Source: Bacteroidales bacterium UBA3630 | GTDB lineage: Bacteria > Bacteroidota > Bacteroidia > Bacteroidales > P3 | Assembly: GCA_002373995.1 (NCBI GenBank) | Contig: DFLB01000063.1 | Coordinates: 1,246-65,245 of the forward strand | DNA: 64,000 bases | Direction of reading: 5' to 3' | Shown: in pieces, positions 52,944 through 60,503 of the stretch | Position numbering within the stretch: position 1 is the first letter of the stretch | Layout: every line of letters begins with the position of its first letter | The notes under the pieces: generated by a model | Told to the model about the DNA's origin: nothing | The model's input: the letters and a program-made list of their open reading frames with translations, nothing else | Database searches by the model: none | Made by a program: the position numbers and the translations under genes

Positions 52944-54758
52944 CTATCGCGCTATAGCTATTCTCCTTACCACTCCTTCGGTTCGCAACAGGTAGTTGCC
53001 CACAGGTATCTGTGAGACATCTACTACAAGATTATCACCCTCGGCGATCCACGCACCTATGCGACGGCCATCAATGGCAAGCAGCTCAACTACGACACCG
53101 GGACGAAGACCAAAAACGGTGAAAGTACTGTTAGCCGGATTGGGGTAAAGCGTAATACCGCCAGTTTCCACCTCCTCTATACCCACGGGAGGCTCCTCGT
53201 CGGCCTCAAAATAACCGACAATATCTATCGTTACACCCGCGGCATCCTGTCCCAAAGTGAGGACAAAAGGATTGTCAACATACTGCTCGCCCCACCCAGG
53301 ATACATCCACCACTTGAAGTGATAGCCAGAGTATGGCATAGCCATCAGTGTAACGATATCGCCTGCGTGATAATCGCCACTTCCCATGACAGTGCCCCAG
53401 GCATTGTTATTGGGACGGGCGTTGACATGCACCAGACTCTGATCCGGTACACAATGGGAAATATAGACAACATCGCCTGTGACGGTGAAGGTCACAGGAT
53501 TGTCTGTACTGATTCCATGGATGGAGGGATCTTCGGCCGAATACCACTCCCAGTGGTCGAAAAGATAGCCCGACGGACAATTGGAGGCCGGCATCGTGAC
53601 CGTAGCCGTGGAGCCTACCGGGTATTCTCCAGCCCCAATGTCATTCGGCCTTGTCTTCACCGTCGCCTTAGCATTGCTGGTGACGGAGCGGATACGCCAG
53701 GAATGATGATGATTCTCATACTCTGGGTCAAAGGTAAATCGATTGTGATAAAATGCCGTATAGTGCGTCCATCCGGTCTGTGCTGTCCACACATAGTTGC
53801 TGTTGGGATTGCCACTATAGAAGCTGGCACGCATGGCTGACCACCTACTGATTCCGGGCAAATAAGACTGTCTGCTGGAAGTGCAGTTGAGCACCACCCA
53901 CACAGGCTGGGTGCTGTCGATGGCGAGAGGAGGATAGAAAGCGGCACGACGCCACATATCGCCATCATAATGGTTGCTAAGATAGGCAATTTGTGATTGA
54001 TATCCAGTAGCCACAACCCGAGTCCCTAACAGGGTCTGCGGACCATCCTCTCCCCCTTGGTAGACCTGCACCGTGTAGTTGCACTGCACCGAATGATCAT
54101 TGGCATCCCTCTCATAAGGCAGGTAAGCCACCACCTGCTCTATGTGGCTAACTCCACGCAAAACGGCAGGATCGTATTTCACTGCCCAACGGTAATGCCT
54201 GCTTGTGTCATACAAAGTTGGATAACCCCACCCAAAACCATTGTCACCCCCGTTGTCGTATCGCAAGGTGTCGCCGTTGTGAACCGGAACAAAGACAGCC
54301 TCGAGGTTGACAGTGTCGTGCACAACATTCCGCACCGACACGGCTTCAGGGTTAATGGGGTTAAAATAAAGGCCCGCCGTGTCACAGTTCCAATGATCGA
54401 AACGGGCTGAGATATTGGGCTCTGCCTTGGTGAAAAAGCAATAGACCGCATCTCCTGCAAATGCTGTATAACCGGACAAAGGACATTCGTTGAGTGTATG
54501 CCAGCCGTTCAGGTCCGCTTCCGTCCTTCCCAGCGAGGTGTCATTGGGGTTTGCATTGAGATAAAATGTATAGGGGCTATGGAAAAAAGCCATAAAGGAG
54601 GTGTCGGATGTGAGCTGCACCACACGGGGGTTGTCCGTGTTGCCGTCGTTCCATTGCAAGAAACTGCAGGTGCTGTCGAAGGGCACTGCCGAGATGGTCA
54701 CAGGCACATTGTTGCCCGCATAGTAGCTGGCGAGCCACTCGTCTACGGCAGCATGCAA
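52944..54758 (-). pseudogene. C-terminal part of a broken T9SS gene: InlB-like repeats, jelly-roll-like domain and sorting tail
   Basis: About 604 residues in the frame continuing from the N-terminal fragment at 54743-55021 after a one-base shift near 54758. It opens LHAAVDEWLASYYAGNNVPV, where the pro-domain of a C10 protease passes straight into an InlB-like B-repeat (FLQWNDGNTDNPRVVQLTSD); the protease domain expected between them is missing. A beta-domain with WAVKYD, VQVYQGGEDGPQTLLG and VWVVLNCTS follows, shared with the gene at 60504, then two more B-repeats and a T9SS sorting domain (LYPNPANSTFTVFGL to RRIAIAR). Without a frameshift correction it has no signal peptide. Called a pseudogene unless the shift is a sequencing error. 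Confidence 0.75.
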
Positions 54759-55021
54759 GGGTCGCCCACCGGTGCGTCGGCGCTCCATGCCAGTACGGGT
54801 CGCGCCACATCGTCGGCACTCACCACTACAAATCCACCCTCATCGCCGACAAACAGATGCAGGTGGGCGAAGGCCGTCGGTCGCTCAACCAGCATACCTT
54901 TGCATCCCTGTGCGTTCCAGAAACGATTGGCCACTTCGACCGCCCGTTTGTTGTCAACCGGCAATGCCACTGTGCTAAGCACCGCAAAAACCGCCACAAT
55001 AAATAATACATACTTTTTCAT
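54743..55021 (-). pseudogene. N-terminal fragment: signal peptide and C10-protease (Spi) pro-domain
   Basis: 92 codons before a stop. The signal peptide (KKYVLFIVAVFAVLSTVAL) is followed by PVDNKRAVEVANRFWNAQG and LHLFVGDEGGFVVVSADDVA plus RPVLAWS, which match the Spi propeptide of streptopain-family (C10) cysteine proteases such as PrtT and interpain. Near 54757-54761 (AAGGG on the plus strand) one extra base would continue the protein as GDPLHAAVDEWLASY. As read, the frame instead runs DPCMLP and stops. Confidence 0.75.
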
Positions 55022-55049
55022 CTTACATCGTATTTATGGATTTGACAAT

Positions 55050-55090
55050 AAAAAAAGCCCCGGAGAGCTGATCATCTCAGCTTCCGAGGC
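55050..55090 (-). terminator. Intrinsic terminator of the PepSY-like gene
   Basis: Read on the minus strand, GCCTCGGAAGCTGA and TCAGCTCTCCGGGGC form an imperfect stem followed by seven Ts. The remainder of 55022-55214 holds a run of nine G (55150-55158) and no gene. Confidence 0.8.
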
Positions 55091-55214
55091 TATCTTGCTA
55101 AACATCAGGGGCGCTACCCTCTCCTCCCCTCCACTATTCAGAAACGGATGGGGGGGGGTAATTACCCTGTTATTATTGGTTATTATCATTGTATTAGTCA
55201 CTAAACACTACCCT

Positions 55215-56276
55215 CTACTGCACGTCTTTTTCGTCGAGGGGCTGGGCGATGAGGCCTATGAACTGGCTGCTGCTGTTAAACTCCATGCGCGTATATTTGC
55301 GGTCGCGACCGCCCTTGATGCGCTGGCTGATAACGACATAGGTGTAGGGTTTCGGCTTCTTGCCGTCGATGGGGTCACGGAACTTCGAGTTGAATTCATA
55401 GACCACCATCTTCTCCACGCGGTACTGCTCACCGCTGAACTTCTGGGCCAGGTACTTCAGGATACCGCTGTTGTAGCGGTCTTTCACCAGGGTTTTTCCG
55501 GTCATGATGGGTTGATTGTTGCTGAGCTGATAGACAGCTTCCATCTTGACATTCTGTGCGTTGGTGTAGTAGGCCACCGCATATTCCCCGTTGCGCTCCA
55601 CCCACTCGGGGCCTGCCTTGATGCGCTTGCCCATAGCCTTCTTAAAGTGGTTCTCTATCTCCTCCGAGGGGGCAAACTTCTCCACCTTAGGCTGGTCCAC
55701 ACGCGGAGCGGGCCGTTGCCGCTGGCGGCTCGTCTCTGTGCCGCTCTGCTCGCTGATCTTCTCCTCGGTCATATCAGGGCTGTTGCGCGTATAGTAGTCG
55801 CGCTTCACGGCGTCTGGATCCGGCGCGTTGCTCTTCATCAGTTTGCCGCGCGTGTCAAACACCAGCTCGCAGTCGTTTTCCGCAATGCCCTTCTTCACAA
55901 TCATCATGCGGTAGTAGTTGTCACCGTTCATTTCCTCCACATAGTCAATGCTCTTGATGCGGTAGCCGGGGTAGTTGTTGACGAAGTAGGTGTTCATCAG
56001 CGTGGGGCACTCCTCGGCCTTCACGGGGAAGGTGCTGTACTGCCAGTCGCCGCCCGCCGTGAAATAGGCGCGACCGTTCTGGCCGTCGATAACCAGTTCC
56101 GCCACATACTGTCCCGGAGCCTGGTACCAGGTGCGCACCTTATAGCTGTCGTAAGTCTTTTCCAGCGCCAGCAGCACGCTGCGCGGCACCGCAGTCTCCT
56201 TGATCTTGGTCTGTGCGTTCACCACGCCCATCAGACTTGTCAGACCCATCAGAGCCATTAAGATTATCTTCTTCAT
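55215..56276 (-). CDS. Secreted protein with PepSY-like domains
   Basis: 353 residues with a signal peptide (KKIILMALMGLTSLMGVVNAQ). Two similar halves, each with a helix then strands of the PepSY-like type: residues about 25-150 (VPRSVLLALEKTYDSYKVRTWY, YVAELVIDGQNGRAYFT) and about 210-350 (IENHFKKAMGKRIKAGPEWVER, YAVAYYTNAQNVKMEAVYQL), joined by a charged linker (SGTETSRQRQRPAPR). This resembles a duplicated version of the protein at 2285-2752. Function unknown; probably periplasmic. It is transcribed with or after purA and ends at its own terminator. Confidence 0.75.
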   Translation of the reverse strand: MKKIILMALMGLTSLMGVVNAQTKIKETAVPRSVLLALEKTYDSYKVRTWYQAPGQYVAELVIDGQNGRAYFTAGGDWQYSTFPVKAEECPTLMNTYFVNNYPGYRIKSIDYVEEMNGDNYYRMMIVKKGIAENDCELVFDTRGKLMKSNAPDPDAVKRDYYTRNSPDMTEEKISEQSGTETSRQRQRPAPRVDQPKVEKFAPSEEIENHFKKAMGKRIKAGPEWVERNGEYAVAYYTNAQNVKMEAVYQLSNNQPIMTGKTLVKDRYNSGILKYLAQKFSGEQYRVEKMVVYEFNSKFRDPIDGKKPKPYTYVVISQRIKGGRDRKYTRMEFNSSSQFIGLIAQPLDEKDVQ

Positions 56277-56333
56277 ATCGTTTGGAGTTTTATTTCTTGT
56301 TTAGTACCTTTGTCTCTCAAAATATTGCATCTG

Positions 56334-57641
56334 TCAACTACCGACTGCCTGCTTGAACAGCACGTCCTTGCGGTCGGGGCTGATGCTGACGGCGGCTATC
56401 GGAACGCCTGTCTGCCTCTCGATGGCGGCGAGGTAGTCCTTCAGGGCCTGCGGCAAAGCGTCGTAGCTTTCCACACCCGCCAGGCTCTGTTTCCATCCGG
56501 CAAAGGGCTCCAGCAGCGGCTTGATGGCGAGGGTGTTGTACTCGAAGGGTATCTCGTCGGTCGTGCGGCCGTCAATCTCGTAGGCAGTGCACATGCTAAC
56601 GGTGTCGAAGTCGTTCATCACGTCGGGCTTGGTGACGTAAAGTTCTGTGACACCGTTGATCATGCAGGCGTAGCGCAGCGCGGGCAGGTCTATCCAACCG
56701 CAGCGGCGCGGCCGTCCGGTGGTGGCGCCGTATTCGTGCCCCACTTCGCAGAGGCGCTTGCCCGTCTCGTCGTCCAACTGCGTGGGGAAGGGGCCTGCGC
56801 CGACGCGGGTGCAGTATGCTTTCGTGATGCCCATCACCTTGCCGATGGCCGACGGTGCGACACCAAGGCCTGTGCATACGCCGGCCGTGATGGTGTTGCT
56901 GCTGGTGACGAAGGGATAGGTGCCGAAGTCGATGTCGAGCATCATGGCCTGCGCTCCCTCGGCCAGCACACGCTTGCCTTCTTGCAGGCAGCGGTTCACG
57001 AAATACTCGCTTGCCACGAAGCGGAAGCTTTTCAGCGTGGCCAGGCTGTCCATCCACACCTGCTCATATTCTTCCAACGTCATGCCGTCGATGCGGAACT
57101 GGGCCACGTCGTAGTCCATCGCGCGCGCCATCATCAGGTGCTGGTTCTTCAGGCGTGCATAGCGCTCGGCGAAGTCGCTCGCCAGCGTGTCGCCCACCCT
57201 GAGGCCTGTGCGGGCAATCTTGTCTGTATACGCCGGGCCGATGCCTTTCAGCGTCGAGCCGATCTTGGCTTTGCCCTTGGACTGCTCGTTGGCGGCATCC
57301 ATCATGCGGTGGCTCGGCAGGATGAGGTGCGCTTTCTGCGAGATATACAGGTTGCGCCGCGCATCCACGCCCTTGGCTTCCAGGTCTTTGATTTCCTGTT
57401 GGAAGATGCGGGGCTCTATGAGCACGCCGTTGCCGATGAGGTTTATCTTGTCCTGATGGAATATACCGCTCGGGATGATATGGAGCACGTGCTTCATGCC
57501 GTTAAACTCCAGCGTGTGACCCGCATTGGGGCCTCCCTGGAAACGAGCTATCACATCGTAGCCGGGCGTGAGCACATCGACAATCTTGCCCTTGCCCTCG
57601 TCGCCCCACTGCAGTCCTAAAAGAACGTCTATCTTTGTCAT
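56334..57641 (-). CDS. purA: Adenylosuccinate synthetase
   Basis: 435 residues from ATG 57641, which aligns the N-terminus (MTKIDVLLGLQWGDEGKGK) with the family; an ATG seven codons upstream is less likely. It joins IMP and aspartate using GTP, the first committed step to AMP. Seen: P-loop-like GDEGKGK (13-19), catalytic Asp in the same motif and His in GGPNAGHT, the IMP-binding GxGPAYTDK segment, TSSNTITAG and TRVGAGPFPTQL. Its leader contains a 7-bp repeat array between the promoter and the ATG. Confidence 0.97.
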   Translation of the reverse strand: MTKIDVLLGLQWGDEGKGKIVDVLTPGYDVIARFQGGPNAGHTLEFNGMKHVLHIIPSGIFHQDKINLIGNGVLIEPRIFQQEIKDLEAKGVDARRNLYISQKAHLILPSHRMMDAANEQSKGKAKIGSTLKGIGPAYTDKIARTGLRVGDTLASDFAERYARLKNQHLMMARAMDYDVAQFRIDGMTLEEYEQVWMDSLATLKSFRFVASEYFVNRCLQEGKRVLAEGAQAMMLDIDFGTYPFVTSSNTITAGVCTGLGVAPSAIGKVMGITKAYCTRVGAGPFPTQLDDETGKRLCEVGHEYGATTGRPRRCGWIDLPALRYACMINGVTELYVTKPDVMNDFDTVSMCTAYEIDGRTTDEIPFEYNTLAIKPLLEPFAGWKQSLAGVESYDALPQALKDYLAAIERQTGVPIAAVSISPDRKDVLFKQAVGS

Positions 57642-57668
57642 TATCTGTCTATTATCAATCATTTACAG

Positions 57669-57696
57669 CCACTGGCCACCGGCCACCGGCCACTAA
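57669..57696. repeat. 7-bp tandem repeat in the purA leader
   Basis: CCACTGG, CCACCGG, CCACCGG, CCACTAA. It falls between the purA -7 element and the ATG, so it should be transcribed as part of the 5' untranslated region. Confidence 0.85.
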
Positions 57697-57706
57697 TTTC
57701 GCGATG

Positions 57707-57714
57707 CAAAGATA
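57707..57714 (-). promoter_or_regulatory. -7 promoter element of purA
   Basis: TATCTTTG on the minus strand matches TAnnTTTG. The predicted leader is about 60 bases and includes the heptamer array. Confidence 0.5.
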
Positions 57715-57746
57715 CAACTTTTTTACAATACACACATATTTTTTTT

Positions 57747-57813
57747 AGCCGGTAGCGGGTAGCTGGTAGCCATAGTCAACTATAAGCAGACGGCTACCCG
57801 CTACCAGCTACCC
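57747..57813. repeat. Inverted pair of 7-bp repeat blocks upstream of purA
   Basis: Left block AGCCGGT, AGCGGGT, AGCTGGT, AGCCATA (57747-57774); right block GCTACCC, GCTACCA, GCTACCC (57793-57813), the reverse complement of the left units in shuffled order. Together they can fold as an imperfect hairpin. Confidence 0.85.
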
Positions 57814-57840
57814 CACCCCTCCCCCGTCCCCGCACCGTCG

Positions 57841-57909
57841 TTCGTCCGTATTTTCTCGGACCACCATCGGACCATCCTCGGACCACCCTCGGACCATCCC
57901 CGGACCGAG
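57841..57909 (-). repeat. Dispersed GGTCCG element, copy 2 (11-bp units)
   Basis: CGGACC recurs at 57857, 57868, 57879, 57890 and 57901. Read on the minus strand the element begins with the same 20 bases as copy 1 (CTCGGTCCGGGGATGGTCCG) and ends TCCGAGAAAATACGGAC. It has one more unit than the copy at 9367. The whole 57642-57998 gap contains only repeats and the purA promoter. Confidence 0.88.
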
Positions 57910-57998
57910 AAGTTATAGACGGCTATCGTTCAAGGCGTTACGTGCGGATGGTAGGCGTGGAGGGGTGTTAAGATGGTGAGTGACAGGCGGATGGGGGG

Positions 57999-58607
57999 TT
58001 ATTCGTCGCGTTTGTTTTTGAACCATTCGACGAACTTGGGGAGGTCGTCGAGGGCTTGGAAGCCCGCCTTGAAGGGTTCGTCGGGCAGGGGTACGGTCTC
58101 CATATAGCCGACGAGCGTGGCGCAGTCGAATTCGCCCATCAGCGCTTCGAGGGTGACGTAGACACCCACCTGGAAGTCTTCGTCCTGGCGCTCGCCGCCT
58201 TCGAGGGCCACGCGCAGTCCCAACATTTCGGGTTCTTCCTCGCACTCAAGCTGTTGAAAATACATCTTGCGCGTGTCGAAGACCATCTTGTCAAAGTGCA
58301 CTTTGAGCTCAGTGCCTTTGGGTTGCTTGAAGGCGAGGAACTGCCACCAGTCGAGGTCGGGGGCCGCATCGACCAGCTCCACTACGTAGCGGAACAAATC
58401 AGTGTCACCCTCAGCCGTGAAGGTCAATGTACGCCCGTCAGCCGTAGGCTCACCCAACTCGTACCCCAAACCGTCGCAATATTTCGTCAGCTGGTACTGC
58501 AGCGCCCGCAAAAGCTCCTCGCGCTCCTTGTCGGCCAGGTCGCCAAGGGCTATCAACTGCTCGTTGTGGTCTTGGAACCACTGCCAGAATTTCTCTACTT
58601 TCTCCAT
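57999..58607 (-). CDS. Conserved-looking cytosolic acidic protein of unknown function
   Basis: 202 residues, no signal peptide or membrane segment. Sequence landmarks: an N-terminal helix (FWQWFQDHNEQLIAL), a YGLGYELGE-like turn (CDGLGYELGEPTADGRTLTFT), DLDWWQFLAFKQP, and a C-terminal WFKNKRDE. Strongly acidic. I do not recognise a named family, though proteins with this pattern of W-rich segments occur in Bacteroidota. It lies downstream of murB, separated by a perfect 40-bp palindrome, and its own stop is 90 bases from the dispersed GGTCCG element. Confidence 0.75.
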   Translation of the reverse strand: MEKVEKFWQWFQDHNEQLIALGDLADKEREELLRALQYQLTKYCDGLGYELGEPTADGRTLTFTAEGDTDLFRYVVELVDAAPDLDWWQFLAFKQPKGTELKVHFDKMVFDTRKMYFQQLECEEEPEMLGLRVALEGGERQDEDFQVGVYVTLEALMGEFDCATLVGYMETVPLPDEPFKAGFQALDDLPKFVEWFKNKRDE

Positions 58608-58626
58608 ATTGATGTTTTTTTTTAGC

Positions 58627-58666
58627 GGGTAGCCGGTAGCGGGTAGCTACCCGCTACCGGCTACCC
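58627..58666. repeat. Perfect 40-bp palindrome made of 7-bp repeats
   Basis: Every base pair from 58627/58666 to the centre AGCT (58645-58648) is complementary: 20 bp with no loop. The left arm is built from the units AGCGGGT, AGCCGGT, AGCGGGT. It begins 1 base beyond the murB stop codon. Neither side has a T-tract in the correct orientation for an intrinsic terminator. Confidence 0.95.
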
Positions 58667-58667
58667 A

Positions 58668-59690
58668 CTATACGATAATTGCTTCGGGTTCAAGTCTGAC
58701 GCCGAACTTCTGCTCCACGTCCTGTTGTATGGCCCGCGCCAGAGCCACCACCTCGGCGCCCGTGCAGGAGCCGGTGTTGTAGAGCACCAGGGCCTGCTTC
58801 GGCCATACGCCGGCGGCGCCGAGGGTGCGGCCCTTCCAGCCGGCGCGGTCTATGAGCCACCCTGCCGAGAGTTTGTTGCCTGGGTAGAGCGGCATGTCAG
58901 GGTATGCCTCCTTGAGCCTCTGTGCCACAGCTTCTTCCACAACGGGATTTTTGAAGAAACTGCCTGCCGACCCATGTTCTTCGGGCCGCGGCAGCTTGCT
59001 CCAGCGCAGCTCGGTGATGACGTCGCGCACCTGTTGCTGCGACGCGCTGCCGATACCGCGGCGTTGCAACTCGTCGGCCAACGCCTTGTATGTGACGATT
59101 GGCGCGTATGTTTTGTTGAACCGCAGCTTCACCTGCCAGATGAGCCACCGGCCGGCTTGCTGCTTGAAGAGCGACATGCGGTAGCCGAAGGCGCAATCCC
59201 CGGCCTTCAGCGTGCACCAGCGGCCGCTCTGCAGGTCTACAGCCTCCACCGTCTCCACCAGGTCTTTCAGCTCCACGCCGTAGGCTCCCACGTTCTGCAC
59301 TACGGCGGCACCTATCTCGCCCGGTATGGCCGAGAGGTTCTCCATGCCGTAGTATCTATTTTCCACGCTTATCCTCACGACCTCGTCGGTCAGCATACGC
59401 GCCCCGACGGTGAGGTAGCTATAGCGCCCGTCGTCGTCGCCTCGTACACCCCTCTCGCCCACCTTGACGATGGTGCCTTCATAGTCCTTGGTGAAGACAA
59501 TATTGCTACCCTCACCGATGACAAGATATGACAGTTTGAGGTATTCACCTTTGAGCAGAGCATCCACGTCGTGCCGGAAGCGCAACGGATCTTCCTTCGT
59601 CGAACCTTCAAGGCACACCACACGCCGCGCCTTCACGTCAATACCAAAAGTGTTAAGCCCTTTGAGTGAATAGTTTTCGTGGATTTCCAT
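58668..59690 (-). CDS. murB: UDP-N-acetylenolpyruvoylglucosamine reductase MurB
   Basis: 340 residues, type I (E. coli-like) length. It reduces the enolpyruvyl group to give UDP-N-acetylmuramic acid in the cytosol, using FAD and NADPH. Seen: the start ENYSLKGLNTFGID, FAD-binding YLVIGEGSNIVFT and AIPGEIGAAVVQNVGAYG, FGYRMSLFK, the catalytic serine segment GSAGSFFKNP, and the late glutamate in RLEPEAIIV. The upstream 85 bases hold a long inverted repeat but no obvious promoter. Confidence 0.96.
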   Translation of the reverse strand: MEIHENYSLKGLNTFGIDVKARRVVCLEGSTKEDPLRFRHDVDALLKGEYLKLSYLVIGEGSNIVFTKDYEGTIVKVGERGVRGDDDGRYSYLTVGARMLTDEVVRISVENRYYGMENLSAIPGEIGAAVVQNVGAYGVELKDLVETVEAVDLQSGRWCTLKAGDCAFGYRMSLFKQQAGRWLIWQVKLRFNKTYAPIVTYKALADELQRRGIGSASQQQVRDVITELRWSKLPRPEEHGSAGSFFKNPVVEEAVAQRLKEAYPDMPLYPGNKLSAGWLIDRAGWKGRTLGAAGVWPKQALVLYNTGSCTGAEVVALARAIQQDVEQKFGVRLEPEAIIV

Positions 59691-59704
59691 ATCTCAATAA
59701 CGCA

Positions 59705-59752
59705 CTTCCCGCCAAATTATTGCAGCGGGCGTTGCAATAATTTGGCGGGAAG
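59705..59752. repeat. 20-bp perfect inverted repeat upstream of murB
   Basis: CTTCCCGCCAAATTATTGCA (59705-59724) and TGCAATAATTTGGCGGGAAG (59733-59752) around an 8-base loop. It lies between the lipoprotein stop (59776) and the murB start (59690). No T-tract follows on either strand. Confidence 0.9.
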
Positions 59753-59775
59753 AAATCACAGTCTATTATTACGGG

Positions 59776-60348
59776 TTACACATTATAGCTCCCTGAGACA
59801 ATCTTCATCTTCAACGTCTTGCCATTCTTCAACACACCGTCGTAGGTCACCGTGATGGGGGTGCCGTCGTTGTTGCCGGAGACGGTGTAGGTTCCGCTGG
59901 AGAAAATAGACTCGTTCTCATACGTTTGGCCATCGAGGGTGCCATATCCGCCGGTATTGCTGCCATTGTTATACTGTTCAAACGACATCTCCACCACTCC
60001 GGACATGTGCATTCCAACCATCACGCCGTCAGGATACTGCGATGCGCTGGCAAGGTCGAAACTATTGTTCCAGCACTCGGGCATAATGTGGATGCCCTCA
60101 ACACTAAGCCTGGGGCTGCCGCTCTCAAGCGTATCCTCCGTAGAGGCCGATAAAAGCGTGAGCTCGCTGTGATAATAATCCACCACCACGTGCTCAAACG
60201 TGTAGGTAGTGCCGTCATACACCAACGTATTGTCGGCGATGGTGGACTGAGTCTCTCCGCCGGCGGGGTTAACTTCATCGTCTTTTTGGCAAGACACAAT
60301 CGCCGTCGCGAGCAACGCGACCATCAGAATTGAAAATACTTTTTTCAT
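59776..60348 (-). CDS. Secreted lipoprotein of unknown function
   Basis: 190 residues. Signal with lipobox IVSC (Cys20) followed by an acidic linker (QKDDEVNP). The mature part is beta-rich: NTLVYDGTTYTFEHVVVDYY, YPDGVMVGMHMSGVVEMSF, TYTVSGNNDGTPITVTYDG and the end LKMKIVSGSYNV. It resembles small Bacteroidota surface lipoproteins but I cannot name a function. It has its own near-consensus promoter and is separated from murB by a long inverted repeat. Confidence 0.8.
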   Translation of the reverse strand: MKKVFSILMVALLATAIVSCQKDDEVNPAGGETQSTIADNTLVYDGTTYTFEHVVVDYYHSELTLLSASTEDTLESGSPRLSVEGIHIMPECWNNSFDLASASQYPDGVMVGMHMSGVVEMSFEQYNNGSNTGGYGTLDGQTYENESIFSSGTYTVSGNNDGTPITVTYDGVLKNGKTLKMKIVSGSYNV

Positions 60349-60381
60349 CGTTCAATATTTTGGGGGTTGTCTTTCCGACTG

Positions 60382-60413
60382 CAAAAGTACAAATTAATAT
60401 TGGACTGACCAAA
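60382..60413 (-). promoter_or_regulatory. Promoter of the 59776 lipoprotein gene
   Basis: Minus-strand TACTTTTG (60382-60389) with TTTG (60410-60413) 20 bases upstream; the leader is about 27 bases. Confidence 0.65.
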
Positions 60414-60503
60414 TTTATTTTCTATTACGACAGGATTATGATTACATCGCGTATCATTTTACCACAGCATTGGCTCTGTGTCGATACAGATACCGTGCAC
60501 CAT

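Noticed and set aside
56305..56312. A plus-strand TACCTTTG promoter
   Set aside because: It matches TAnnTTTG but no plus-strand gene follows; it would read antisense through purA, and the motif is short enough to occur by chance.
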